NCBI RefSeq assembly: GCF_002119685.1
Contig: NZ_CP021108.1
Coordinates: 3,782,001 to 3,846,000 of the forward strand
Origin: Bordetella genomosp. 8
Lineage (GTDB): Bacteria > Pseudomonadota > Gammaproteobacteria > Burkholderiales > Burkholderiaceae_B
DNA: 64,000 bases
Reading direction: 5' to 3'
Of the stretch, positions 1 through 9,098 are shown one piece after another; within the stretch, counting starts at the first letter, position 1, and the number at the start of each line of letters is the position of its first letter. The notes under the pieces are model-generated. The model was not told the origin of the DNA, searched no databases, and was given only the letters and a program-made list of their open reading frames with translations. The position numbers and the translations under genes are program-made.

Positions 1-218
1 TCCAGGAACAACAGCTGAGCCACCACGAGATTGGCGGAGTTGTCGTTCACCGGTCCGACCAGGAACACCACTCGCTCGCGCAACAACCTGGAATAAATGT
101 CGTACGCACGCTCGCCGCGCCCGGACTGCTCGATCACCATGGGGATATACCCCAGGGCGGTCGGCGTCACGGACTCGCCGCCGTACATGGAGGCATAGAA
201 ATCCGTAAATCTATTCAT
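1..218 (-). CDS. clpP: ATP-dependent Clp protease proteolytic subunit ClpP (5' part only)
   Basis: The first 72 codons of ClpP, the serine peptidase barrel that degrades substrates fed by ClpX or ClpA; the rest lies beyond the left edge. The visible protein begins [14 protein letters not shown] and contains [18 protein letters not shown] and the segment [20 protein letters not shown], the standard ClpP N-terminal loop and first helix/strand. The catalytic Ser, His and Asp lie outside the window. The ATG overlaps the tig stop codon by one base (TGATG), so translation is probably coupled to trigger factor. A tig-clpP order is common in bacteria and links chaperone and protease supply. Identification is firm; completeness cannot be judged. 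Confidence 0.95.
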   Translation of the reverse strand, partial: MNRFTDFYASMYGGESVTPTALGYIPMVIEQSGRGERAYDIYSRLLRERVVFLVGPVNDNSANLVVAQLLFL

Positions 219-1528
219 CAAGCCATCCCCATCAACTGATCGAAAGGCACTTGCTCGTCCGTGACCTTGGCCTTGTCGAGCACATAGGAAACCACATTGT
301 CTTCCACCACGAGGGCCTCGATTTCAGCGCGGCGCTGGCGGTCGGAAAGATAATAGCTGACCACCTGGGCCGGCTCTTCGTAATTCTGCGCGAACTCTTC
401 GATGCGCGCGCGAACCTGCTCAGGCTTGGCCTGGAGTTGCGCTTCCTTGACCAGTTCGGACACCAACAGGCCCAGGCGCACGCGGCGTTCGGACTCGCTG
501 CTGAAGGCTTCCGGCGGGATCGGCACCGAGTCGGCGTTGGGCAGGCCACGCTGCTTCAGTTCTTCGCGCGCGGCGGCGACGCGGCTGCTGACATCGCTGT
601 CGACCAGCGCGGCCGGCACGTCGAACTTGGCCGCTTCGGCCAGCGCGTCCATCACGCTGTTCTTGGTACGCACCAGCAGGCGGGTCTTGGCTTCGCGCTC
701 GACATTCTTGCGGATGTCGGCCTTCAGCTTATCGACGTCGCCTTCGGCCTGGCCCAGCGATTTGGCGAATTCGCTATCCACGGTCGGCAGCAAGGCTTCG
801 GCCACTTCCTTGATGGTGATGGTGAATTCCGCGGTCTTGCCCGCGACTTCCTTGCCTTGGTAGTCGGCCGGGAAGCTCAGCGGGAAAACCTTGGTTTCGC
901 CAGCCTTCATGCCCTGCGCGGCGGCTTCGAATTCGGGCAGCATGCGGCCCTGGCCCAGCACGAAGGGGAAGTCTTCCGCCTTGCCGCCGTCGAACGGCAC
1001 GCCGTCGATCGTGCCGGCGAAATCCAGGGTGACGCGGTCGCCATCCTGGGCGGCGCGGCCTTCGCGCGCTTCGTAATTGGCGCGCTGCTTGCGCAGGACG
1101 TCGATGGTCTGGTCGACTTCGGCGTCAGTGACCGGCGCGTCGTAGCGCGTGACGGACAGGCTGGCGAGGTCGGGGACGGCCACTTCGGGATAGACCTCGA
1201 AATCGGCGGTGAACACGAGCGCGTCTTCACCCACGCCTTCGGTCTTCGGCTCGATGGAGGGCGCGCCGGCGACGCGCAGCTTCGCGGAATCGATGGCCTG
1301 TTCGAATGCACGACCCACCTGCGTATTGATCACGTCGTAGCGGATGCCAGGCCCGTGGCTGCGCTCCAGCATGGCCATGGGCACTTTGCCGGGACGGAAG
1401 CCGGGCACCTTGGCGGTGCGCGCGACGCGCTTCAGCTGCGCCTGGACTTCTTTTTCGATGTCCGCGACGGACACGGACAGATCGACGCGGCGCTTCAGGC
1501 CGGAGAGGGTTTCAACCACAGGCTGCAT
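218..1528 (-). CDS. tig: Trigger factor, ribosome-associated chaperone and prolyl isomerase
   Basis: A 436-residue protein of normal trigger-factor length. Trigger factor binds ribosomal protein L23 at the exit tunnel and shields nascent chains in the cytoplasm. The ribosome-binding signature GFRPGKVP is at residues 43-50. An FKBP-type peptidyl-prolyl isomerase domain follows at about 162-245 (from [15 protein letters not shown] to EFTITIKEV), and the remaining helical region forms the chaperone arms. The ATG start gives the expected N-terminus [14 protein letters not shown]. The gene ends in TGA overlapping the clpP ATG, so the two are likely one transcript. The intergenic region upstream is shared with a divergent UPF0114 gene. 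Confidence 0.98.
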   Translation of the reverse strand: MQPVVETLSGLKRRVDLSVSVADIEKEVQAQLKRVARTAKVPGFRPGKVPMAMLERSHGPGIRYDVINTQVGRAFEQAIDSAKLRVAGAPSIEPKTEGVGEDALVFTADFEVYPEVAVPDLASLSVTRYDAPVTDAEVDQTIDVLRKQRANYEAREGRAAQDGDRVTLDFAGTIDGVPFDGGKAEDFPFVLGQGRMLPEFEAAAQGMKAGETKVFPLSFPADYQGKEVAGKTAEFTITIKEVAEALLPTVDSEFAKSLGQAEGDVDKLKADIRKNVEREAKTRLLVRTKNSVMDALAEAAKFDVPAALVDSDVSSRVAAAREELKQRGLPNADSVPIPPEAFSSESERRVRLGLLVSELVKEAQLQAKPEQVRARIEEFAQNYEEPAQVVSYYLSDRQRRAEIEALVVEDNVVSYVLDKAKVTDEQVPFDQLMGMA

Positions 1529-1577
1529 TAGAAAAGACCTATTTTGCGAGTGAAGGGAAGATGGGAATCAACCGGTC

Positions 1578-1608
1578 ATTTTACCGGAAACTCATTTGTG
1601 CCCGCCAA
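1578..1608 (-). promoter_or_regulatory. Candidate sigma-70 promoter for tig-clpP
   Basis: Read on the minus strand, a good -10 hexamer TAAAAT (1578-1583) is preceded by TTGGCG (1603-1608) with a long 19 bp spacer. This would give a leader of about 45 nt before the tig ATG. The -10 match is good but the spacer is longer than ideal, so this is a candidate only. Confidence 0.25.
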
Positions 1609-1710
1609 GCCGGCCCGCGGGGTCGGGGACGGATAAGCGTGGGCGTTGATCCGATCGCCAATAATGCAACTCGAGCCCCCGCGCGCAGGTCGGAAAGCTT
1701 AATGTCAGCT

Positions 1711-1719
1711 TGATAGAAT
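1711..1719 (+). promoter_or_regulatory. Candidate extended -10 element for the UPF0114 gene
   Basis: TGATAGAAT contains the extended -10 dinucleotide TG followed by TAGAAT, about 40 bp upstream of the ATG at 1759. No convincing -35 hexamer lies at the usual distance, which fits an extended -10 promoter but does not prove it. Confidence 0.3.
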
Positions 1720-1758
1720 TCCCACTCTGTCATTACCTGGGCTTCCCCGCCTTTTCCT

Positions 1759-2334
1759 ATGCAAGCACGCGCCCCTGGCGATACCCGTCCCCGCCTGAGC
1801 ACCATGGCCGCCCTGATCTTCAGTTCCCGGTGGCTGCAGTTGCCGCTTTACCTGGGCCTGATCGTGGCGCAAGGCGTCTATGTATTGCTGTTCGTCAAGG
1901 AACTGTGGCACCTGGTCAGCCACGCGACCACGTTCGGCGAGCAGCAGATCATGTTGATCGTGCTCGGCCTGATCGACGTCGTCATGATCTCGAACCTGCT
2001 GGTCATGGTGATCGTCGGCGGTTACGAGACTTTCGTTTCCCGCCTCAGGCTGGAAGGACACCCCGACCAACCAGAATGGCTAAGCCATGTGAACGCCAGC
2101 GTGCTGAAGGTGAAGCTGGCGATGGCGATCATCGGCATTTCGTCCATCCACCTGCTGCGCACCTTCATCGAAGCCGGGGGACTGGGCAAGCCTGAAGTCA
2201 CCTTCACCGAAACCGGCGTGATGTGGCAGACCATCATCCACTGCGTCTTCATTCTTTCGGCGATCGGGATCGCCTATGTGGACCGGCTGCTGGTCCCGCC
2301 CCACGCCGAGGCCAAGGATCGCGGCGCACACTGA
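1759..2334 (+). CDS. UPF0114 family inner-membrane protein (YqhA-like)
   Basis: A 191-residue membrane protein with about four hydrophobic helices (roughly residues 27-47, 63-87, 118-139 and 157-178). It carries the features of the UPF0114/YqhA family: [12 protein letters not shown] near the N-terminus, [17 protein letters not shown] at about 80-96, and [15 protein letters not shown] at about 124-138. The family is widespread and its biochemical function is not established; some members have been suggested to relate to membrane transport, but nothing here tests that. A later ATG at 1804 (residue 16, [10 protein letters not shown]) would give an N-terminus closer to E. coli YqhA, so the true start is uncertain. 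It is transcribed divergently from tig. Confidence 0.85.
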   Translation: MQARAPGDTRPRLSTMAALIFSSRWLQLPLYLGLIVAQGVYVLLFVKELWHLVSHATTFGEQQIMLIVLGLIDVVMISNLLVMVIVGGYETFVSRLRLEGHPDQPEWLSHVNASVLKVKLAMAIIGISSIHLLRTFIEAGGLGKPEVTFTETGVMWQTIIHCVFILSAIGIAYVDRLLVPPHAEAKDRGAH

Positions 2335-2380
2335 CGCGTGACCGCCACGCGGCGCCGCCCGCGCTGGGCGGCCCGCCATA

Positions 2381-2411
2381 AAAAAACGGCGTGCCCTGGG
2401 CACGCCGTTTT
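2381..2411 (-). terminator. Intrinsic terminator of the cold-shock gene, possibly bidirectional
   Basis: A perfect 14-bp inverted repeat (arms 2383-2396 and 2398-2411, arm sequence AAAACGGCGTGCCC) lies just after the cold-shock stop codon. On the minus strand it is followed by a run of T (complement of 2381-2386). The plus strand also has TTTT at its end, so it could stop the converging UPF0114 transcript too. Confidence 0.85.
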
Positions 2412-2418
2412 GTTCATC

Positions 2419-2625
2419 TCACTTGAGAATCTGTATATTCATGGCGGCGGGGCCTTTGGCGCCCTGCCCGACCTCATAGGTGACGCGCTGGTTCTCCTGC
2501 AGCGTCTTGTAGCCTTCGGTGCGGATCTGCGAGAAGTGCACGAAAAGATCCTTGCTGCCATCGTCGGGCACGATGAAACCGTATCCCTTTTCCGCGTTGA
2601 ACCACTTGACAATGCCCGTTGCCAT
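2419..2625 (-). CDS. Cold-shock protein, CspA family
   Basis: A 68-residue single cold-shock domain, the usual length. It has both RNA-binding motifs: RNP-1 KGYGFI (about residues 13-18) and RNP-2 LFVHF (about 27-31). These proteins bind single-stranded RNA and act as RNA chaperones or antiterminators. The ORF begins [17 protein letters not shown], so the start is secure. A promoter-like sequence about 140 bp upstream suggests a long untranslated leader of the kind found on cold-inducible csp genes. Whether this copy is cold-induced or constitutive cannot be told from the sequence. A second csp gene lies at 50016. Confidence 0.95.
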   Translation of the reverse strand: MATGIVKWFNAEKGYGFIVPDDGSKDLFVHFSQIRTEGYKTLQENQRVTYEVGQGAKGPAAMNIQILK

Positions 2626-2764
2626 ATTTGCACCACCTGTGCTGATGAATAAAGGAGAGGCGCCAGATTATCAAGGATGGGAAATCGGCAACTACAGTAC
2701 CTTTGGCGTACCTTTGACGGCGACAGAGAACTTAGACCGCGTCGCTTGAATATCTCGCCGAGCG

Positions 2765-2794
2765 AGTGTAATCGGGATATTTTTACCCGGTCAA
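2765..2794 (-). promoter_or_regulatory. Candidate promoter of the cold-shock gene, with a leader of about 130 nt
   Basis: On the minus strand TTGACC (2789-2794) is separated by 18 bp from TACACT (2765-2770). The predicted start of transcription near 2758 leaves about 130 nt before the ATG at 2625, a leader length typical of cspA-like thermosensing mRNAs. Confidence 0.4.
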
Positions 2795-2865
2795 CCGCGC
2801 TTGCCCCCAAAATCAGCAATTGGCGCTAAGCCACGCTGAACCCACCATGTGACCTGCCCTGTGAC

Positions 2866-2891
2866 CCGCCATGGGTGGCTACCCATGGCGG
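2866..2891 (-). terminator. Stem-loop just downstream of tRNA-Leu
   Basis: An 11-bp perfect stem (arms 2866-2876 and 2881-2891) with a GGCT tetraloop begins 8 bp beyond the tRNA CCA end. It lacks a T-run on the minus strand, so it may be a terminator of unusual form or a 3' processing/stability element. Confidence 0.4.
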
Positions 2892-2898
2892 AGCGTTC

Positions 2899-2985
2899 TG
2901 GTGCGAAGGAGGGGACTCGAACCCCTACACCTGTTACGGCGTCAGGACCTAAACCTGGTGCGTCTACCAATTTCGCCACCTTCGC
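2899..2985 (-). tRNA. tRNA-Leu (anticodon UAG)
   Basis: The minus strand folds as an 87-nt class II tRNA. The acceptor arm GCGAAGG pairs with CCTTCGC, the discriminator is A, and CCA is encoded (2899-2901). The D-loop contains AAATTGGTAGACGC, the anticodon loop is TTTAGGT giving UAG, there is a long variable arm, and the T-arm has GGTTCGAGTCC. It reads CUN leucine codons. A TACAAT hexamer (complement of 3000-3005) sits about 15 bp before the mature 5' end and is a likely -10 box. The divergent dapC gene begins 44 bp away. Confidence 0.97.
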
Positions 2986-3012
2986 AAGCGGAGCCCGGTA
3001 TTGTAGCTTGCT

Positions 3013-3021
3013 TGTTAAAAT
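3013..3021 (+). promoter_or_regulatory. Extended -10 element immediately before dapC
   Basis: TGTTAAAAT is an extended -10 (TG-n-TAAAAT) that ends 8 nt before the dapC ATG. Transcription would start at or just before the start codon. No Shine-Dalgarno lies between, so dapC may be translated from a leaderless mRNA. Confidence 0.4.
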
Positions 3022-3029
3022 CGCGCCCC

Positions 3030-4229
3030 ATGAACCCCCGCCTCGACGCTCTACACCCCTATCCTTTCGAAAAGCTGCGCCGCCTGATGGCCGACGCCGG
3101 CCCGCCTCCCAGCGGGCTCGCACCGATCAATCTGTCCATCGGCGAGCCCAAGCACGACACCCCTGCCCGGGTGGCCCAAGCCATGGTGCAGGCCCTGCCG
3201 GGCGGCCTGGCCTCGTATCCGACCACCAAGGGCGAAGCCCGCCTGCGCGAGGTCATCGCGCAGTGGCTGGCCAAGCGTTACGGCATACCGGCGCCGGATC
3301 ACGAGACCCAGGTCCTGCCCGTGCTCGGATCGCGAGAAGCGCTGTTCGCCTTCGCGCAGACCGTGATCGACCCGACGGGCGACGATATCGTCGTCTGCCC
3401 CAACCCGTTCTACCAGATATACGAAGGCGCGACGCTGCTGGCCGGCGCCCGGCCCTATTTCGTCAATGCCGATCCGGCGCGCAACTTCAGCCCGGACTGG
3501 AGCCAGGTGCCGGCGGACGTATGGCGCAAGACGCGCATGGTGTACGTGTGCTCGCCCGGGAACCCGGCGGGCAATGTGATGTCCATGGAAGACTGGCGCG
3601 AGATCCTCGAACTGAGCGACCGCCATGGCTTCATCATCGCGTCCGACGAGTGCTATTCCGAGATCTACCTGAACGAAACCCAACCGCCCCTGGGCGGCCT
3701 GCAGGCCGCGCATGCGCTGGGACGCACGGATTTCCGCAATCTGATCGCGTTTTCCAGCCTGTCCAAGCGCTCGAACGTGCCCGGCATGCGCTCCGGTTTC
3801 GTCGCGGGCGACGCCGCGCTGGTCGCCCGCTTCCTGCTTTATCGCACTTACCACGGCAGCGCGATGAGCCCCGTCGTGACCGCTGCCAGCATCGCGGCCT
3901 GGACCGATGAAACGCATGTGCGGGAAAACCGCCGTCTCTACCGCGAAAAATTCGACGCAGTGGTGCCCATCCTGCAGCGCGCCATGGACGTGACGCGCCC
4001 CGCGGCGTCGTTCTACCTATGGGTGGCGACACCCATTCCGGATACCGATTTTGCCCGCGATCTCTACGCCCGCACGGGCGTCACGGTACTGCCGGGCAGC
4101 TATCTGGCGCGCGATGCCCACGGCCGCAATCCCGGCGTGAACCGCGTCCGCATGGCACTGGTCGCCCCGCAGGGGCAATGCGTGGATGCCGCCGAACGCA
4201 TCGCCGATTTCGTCAAATCTTCCGTTTAA
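3030..4229 (+). CDS. dapC: N-succinyl-L,L-diaminopimelate aminotransferase DapC
   Basis: A 399-residue PLP-dependent aminotransferase (fold type I, class I/II). It catalyses the glutamate-dependent amination of N-succinyl-2-amino-6-ketopimelate in the succinylase branch of lysine and peptidoglycan diaminopimelate synthesis. Visible motifs are INLSIGEP (33-40), SPGNPAGN (175-182), [10 protein letters not shown] (204-213) and the PLP lysine K246 in [17 protein letters not shown]. The reading frame is open upstream, but the ATG at 3030 gives the family N-terminus [16 protein letters not shown]. The cluster dapC-dapD-dapE is the arrangement known from Bordetella pertussis, where dapC was characterised; this supports the substrate assignment over a generic aminotransferase. 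dapD follows 20 bp downstream. Confidence 0.95.
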   Translation: MNPRLDALHPYPFEKLRRLMADAGPPPSGLAPINLSIGEPKHDTPARVAQAMVQALPGGLASYPTTKGEARLREVIAQWLAKRYGIPAPDHETQVLPVLGSREALFAFAQTVIDPTGDDIVVCPNPFYQIYEGATLLAGARPYFVNADPARNFSPDWSQVPADVWRKTRMVYVCSPGNPAGNVMSMEDWREILELSDRHGFIIASDECYSEIYLNETQPPLGGLQAAHALGRTDFRNLIAFSSLSKRSNVPGMRSGFVAGDAALVARFLLYRTYHGSAMSPVVTAASIAAWTDETHVRENRRLYREKFDAVVPILQRAMDVTRPAASFYLWVATPIPDTDFARDLYARTGVTVLPGSYLARDAHGRNPGVNRVRMALVAPQGQCVDAAERIADFVKSSV

Positions 4230-4249
4230 CCCCACAACAGCCAAGAACC

Positions 4250-6210
<1,961 letters not shown>

Positions 6211-6218
6211 CGGATCCA

Positions 6219-7115
6219 ATGCCCTCTTCCAATCGTTCCGAATTGCAGACCGTGCGCGACCTGATCCGCTACGGCGTCTCGCGGCTGAATGCCGGGCAGG
6301 TGAGCTACGGCCATGGCAGCGACAATGCCTGGGACGAAGCCGTCTACCTGGTCCTGCACACCCTGCACCTTCCGCTCGACACGCTGGAACCCTTCCTGGA
6401 AGCCCGCGTGCTGCCCGACGAGCGTGAACAGGTCCTGGCCTTGCTGGACAAGCGCGTGGCCGAGCGCCTGCCCGCGCCCTACCTGACCAACGAGGCATGG
6501 CTGCGTGGACGCCGCTTCTATGTGGACAACCGCGTGATCGTGCCCCGCTCGCCGATCGCCGAACTGCTGGACGACAGCCTGTCGCCGTGGGTCGCCGACC
6601 CCGAGACCGTGGCCTATGTGCTGGACATGTGCACGGGCTCCGGATGCCTGGCGGTGTTATCGGCGCTCGCATTCCCCTTCGCGCATGTCGATGGCGTGGA
6701 CATTTCGGCCAGCGCGCTGGAAGTCGCCATGCAGAACGTGAGCGCCTATAACCTGCATGACCGCATCTCCCTGCATTGCAGCGATCTGTTCCAGAAACTG
6801 CCGGCGCGACAGTACGACGTCATCATCTGCAATCCGCCCTATGTGAACGCGGATTCCATGGACGCGCTGCCGCCGGAATATCGGCACGAACCGCATATGG
6901 CACTGGCCGGCGGCCACGATGGCATGGATCTGGTGAAGCGCATCATCGCCGAAGCGCCGTCGCATCTGGCGCCCAAGGGCATCCTGGTGCTGGAGATCGG
7001 CCACGAGCGCGAGTATTTCGAAGCGGCGTTCCCGGATCTGGACCCGGTGTGGCTGGATTCGTCGGAAGCCTCCGACCAGATCATGCTGCTGACGCGCGAG
7101 CAGTTGGCGCCGTGA
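6219..7115 (+). CDS. prmB: Ribosomal protein uL3 N5-glutamine methyltransferase PrmB
   Basis: A 298-residue class I SAM-dependent methyltransferase that methylates a glutamine of ribosomal protein L3. The SAM-binding motif LDMCTGSGCLAV is at about 135-146 and the amide-methylating motif NPPYV at 205-209. The N-terminal helical domain (1-100) is of the HemK/PrmB type, and the length and GHGSDNAWDEAVYLVLH segment favour PrmB over PrmC. It lies in the dap operon, 8 bp after dapE, and its TGA overlaps the GTG start of the following ABC-F gene by 3 nt (GTGA). Confidence 0.92.
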   Translation: MPSSNRSELQTVRDLIRYGVSRLNAGQVSYGHGSDNAWDEAVYLVLHTLHLPLDTLEPFLEARVLPDEREQVLALLDKRVAERLPAPYLTNEAWLRGRRFYVDNRVIVPRSPIAELLDDSLSPWVADPETVAYVLDMCTGSGCLAVLSALAFPFAHVDGVDISASALEVAMQNVSAYNLHDRISLHCSDLFQKLPARQYDVIICNPPYVNADSMDALPPEYRHEPHMALAGGHDGMDLVKRIIAEAPSHLAPKGILVLEIGHEREYFEAAFPDLDPVWLDSSEASDQIMLLTREQLAP

Positions 7116-9040
7116 TACGCGGATCCGGAATCACCCTGCGCCGCGGGACGAAAATCCTGCTGGACGGCGCGGACTTCGTCGTCAATCCCGGGGAGCGTGT
7201 CGGCATCGTCGGCAAGAACGGCGCCGGCAAATCCACATTATTCGCCTTGTTGACAGGCGCGCTGGACCTGGACGCCGGCAACCTGACCATGCCGCCCGAC
7301 TGGCACATCGCCAGCGTGCAACAGGAATTGCACGCCGATGACCGGCCCGCGCGCGAATTCGTCATCGACGGGGACGTGCCGCTGCGCGCCCTGCAGGCCA
7401 GGCGTGCGGCGCTGGACGATAACCAGGGCACGGAAATCGCCGAGACGGAGGCGGCGCTGATCGAGGCCGGCGCCTGGACTGCGCCGTCGCGCGCCGAGCA
7501 GTTGCTGGCCGGCCTGGGCTTCAAGCCCGCCGAATGGATGCAGCCGGTCGCCAGTTTTTCCGGTGGCTGGCGCATGCGGCTGGCGCTGGCCCGCGCGTTG
7601 ATGGCGCCATCGGACCTGCTGTTGCTGGACGAGCCGACCAATCACCTGGACCTGGACGCCATGCTGTGGCTGGAAAAGTGGCTGACGGCGTATCCAGGCA
7701 CGGTGCTGCTGATTTCGCACGATACCGAATTCCTGGACGCCGCCGCCAAGGCCATCCTGCACTTCGACCACGGCAAGCTGGTCCGCTACCGCGGTGGCTA
7801 CCAGGATTTCCTGGAACAGCGCGCGGAACGCCTGCGCCAAACCCGCATCGCCCATGAAAGGCAGACCCGGGAAGCGGCGCGCCTGCAGGGCTTCATCGAC
7901 CGTTTCAAGGCCAAGGCTTCCAAGGCCAAGCAGGCCCAGAGCCGCGTCAAGGCGCTGGCGCGCATGCAGACGCTGGCGCCCTTGCACGCGGAAGCGGGCA
8001 TCGATATCCGCATTCCTTCGCCGGACCACATGCCGGATCCCCTGCTGATCCTTGAAAAGCTCAGTGCCGGGTATACCGACGCGGCAGGCAACCCTGTCGA
8101 CATCCTGCGCGATGTGACGCTGATGGTGCGCGCCGGCAGCCGCGTCGGGATACTGGGCGCGAATGGCGCGGGCAAGAGCACGCTGGTCAAGACGATCGCC
8201 GAAACCCTGCCCGTGCAGGCCGGCGAGCGCCGCGCATCGCGCGGCTTGTCCATCGGCTATTTCGCCCAGCATCAACTCGACATGCTAGACCTGAACGCCA
8301 CGCCGCTATTGCACCTGGCCCGCATCGCGCCGGAAGCGCGCGAACAGGAGCTGCGCAATTATCTGGGCGGGTTCGGATTCTCCGGCGATGCGGTCACGGG
8401 ACCGGTCGGTCCGATGTCGGGCGGCGAAAAAGCGCGGCTGGCCCTGTCGCTGATCGTCTGGCAGAAGCCGAATCTGCTGTTGCTGGACGAACCCAGCAAC
8501 CACCTGGACGTCGAAACGCGCGAAGCGCTCGCCGCCGCGCTGGCGGAGTTCGCCGGCAGCATGCTGCTGGTCTCGCATGACCGGCATTTGCTGCGCACCA
8601 CCGTGGACGACTTCTGGATCGTGGCCGACGGCACGGTGCGCGAATTCGACGGCGACCTGGAGGATTACCGCGACTGGCTGGCGTCACGCGGCGCCCAGGA
8701 AAAAGCCGAAGCCTCTCGTACATCCACGGACGCCGCGGCGCCCGCCGACCGCAAACAACAGCGCCGGCAGGAAGCCGAGGCACGCCAACGCATCGCGGCC
8801 GCGCGCAAGCCGCTGGAAGGCAGGGTGGCCAAGGTGGATGCCGAGATGGCGACCCTGCGCAAGCGCCTGGACACGCTGGACGCCCTGATCGCCGACGCGG
8901 ATCTGTATTCCGACGCCCGCCGCGGCGAGCGCCAGAAGGTCATGAGCGAACATGGCGAACTGGCCAAGCGCATGGACGAACTGGAAGAGCAGTGGCTGGA
9001 GCTGCAGGAGGCCATCGAGGCCGTCGAGAAATCGGCCTGA
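7112..9040 (+). CDS. ABC-F family ATP-binding protein (YheS-like)
   Basis: A 642-residue soluble protein with two ABC ATPase domains and no membrane segments, typical of ABC-F translation factors that act on the ribosome. Domain 1 has Walker A GKNGAGKS (34-41), signature SGGWRMRLALARAL and Walker B LLLDEPTNHLDLDAM. After a charged linker, domain 2 has GANGAGKST, SGGEKARLALS and LLLDEPSNHLDVET. A basic coiled-coil tail follows (about 555-640). The GTG at 7112 overlaps the prmB stop (GTGA) and gives VIRGSGITLRRGTKILLD, matching YheS-type starts. It could contribute to translation or antibiotic tolerance; the subfamily is inferred from length and linker only. Confidence 0.88.
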   Translation: MIRGSGITLRRGTKILLDGADFVVNPGERVGIVGKNGAGKSTLFALLTGALDLDAGNLTMPPDWHIASVQQELHADDRPAREFVIDGDVPLRALQARRAALDDNQGTEIAETEAALIEAGAWTAPSRAEQLLAGLGFKPAEWMQPVASFSGGWRMRLALARALMAPSDLLLLDEPTNHLDLDAMLWLEKWLTAYPGTVLLISHDTEFLDAAAKAILHFDHGKLVRYRGGYQDFLEQRAERLRQTRIAHERQTREAARLQGFIDRFKAKASKAKQAQSRVKALARMQTLAPLHAEAGIDIRIPSPDHMPDPLLILEKLSAGYTDAAGNPVDILRDVTLMVRAGSRVGILGANGAGKSTLVKTIAETLPVQAGERRASRGLSIGYFAQHQLDMLDLNATPLLHLARIAPEAREQELRNYLGGFGFSGDAVTGPVGPMSGGEKARLALSLIVWQKPNLLLLDEPSNHLDVETREALAAALAEFAGSMLLVSHDRHLLRTTVDDFWIVADGTVREFDGDLEDYRDWLASRGAQEKAEASRTSTDAAAPADRKQQRRQEAEARQRIAAARKPLEGRVAKVDAEMATLRKRLDTLDALIADADLYSDARRGERQKVMSEHGELAKRMDELEEQWLELQEAIEAVEKSA

Positions 9041-9098
9041 GGAACGCCGGCTGAAGAAAACCGGCTGAGGAACGCCGGCTGAGGCCGACTCAGCCGGC
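9037..9098. repeat. Short direct repeat and stem-loop at the convergent junction
   Basis: The 18-bp sequence CTGAGGAACGCCGGCTGA occurs at 9037-9054 and 9065-9082 (28-bp period). The second copy runs into a perfect 10-bp stem-loop with arms 9074-9083 and 9089-9098 and loop GCCGA, which contains the uvrD stop codon. No T-run follows on either strand. It probably separates the converging ABC-F and uvrD transcripts. Confidence 0.5.

Noticed and set aside
251..1531. A 426-codon plus-strand frame opposite tig
   Set aside because: Antisense shadow of trigger factor; low-complexity and no domain pattern.
2791..3123. A 110-codon minus-strand frame with the peptide KLVDAPGLGPDAVTG
   Set aside because: It is the translation of tRNA-Leu(UAG), a well-known spurious product of that tRNA; no protein gene is supported.
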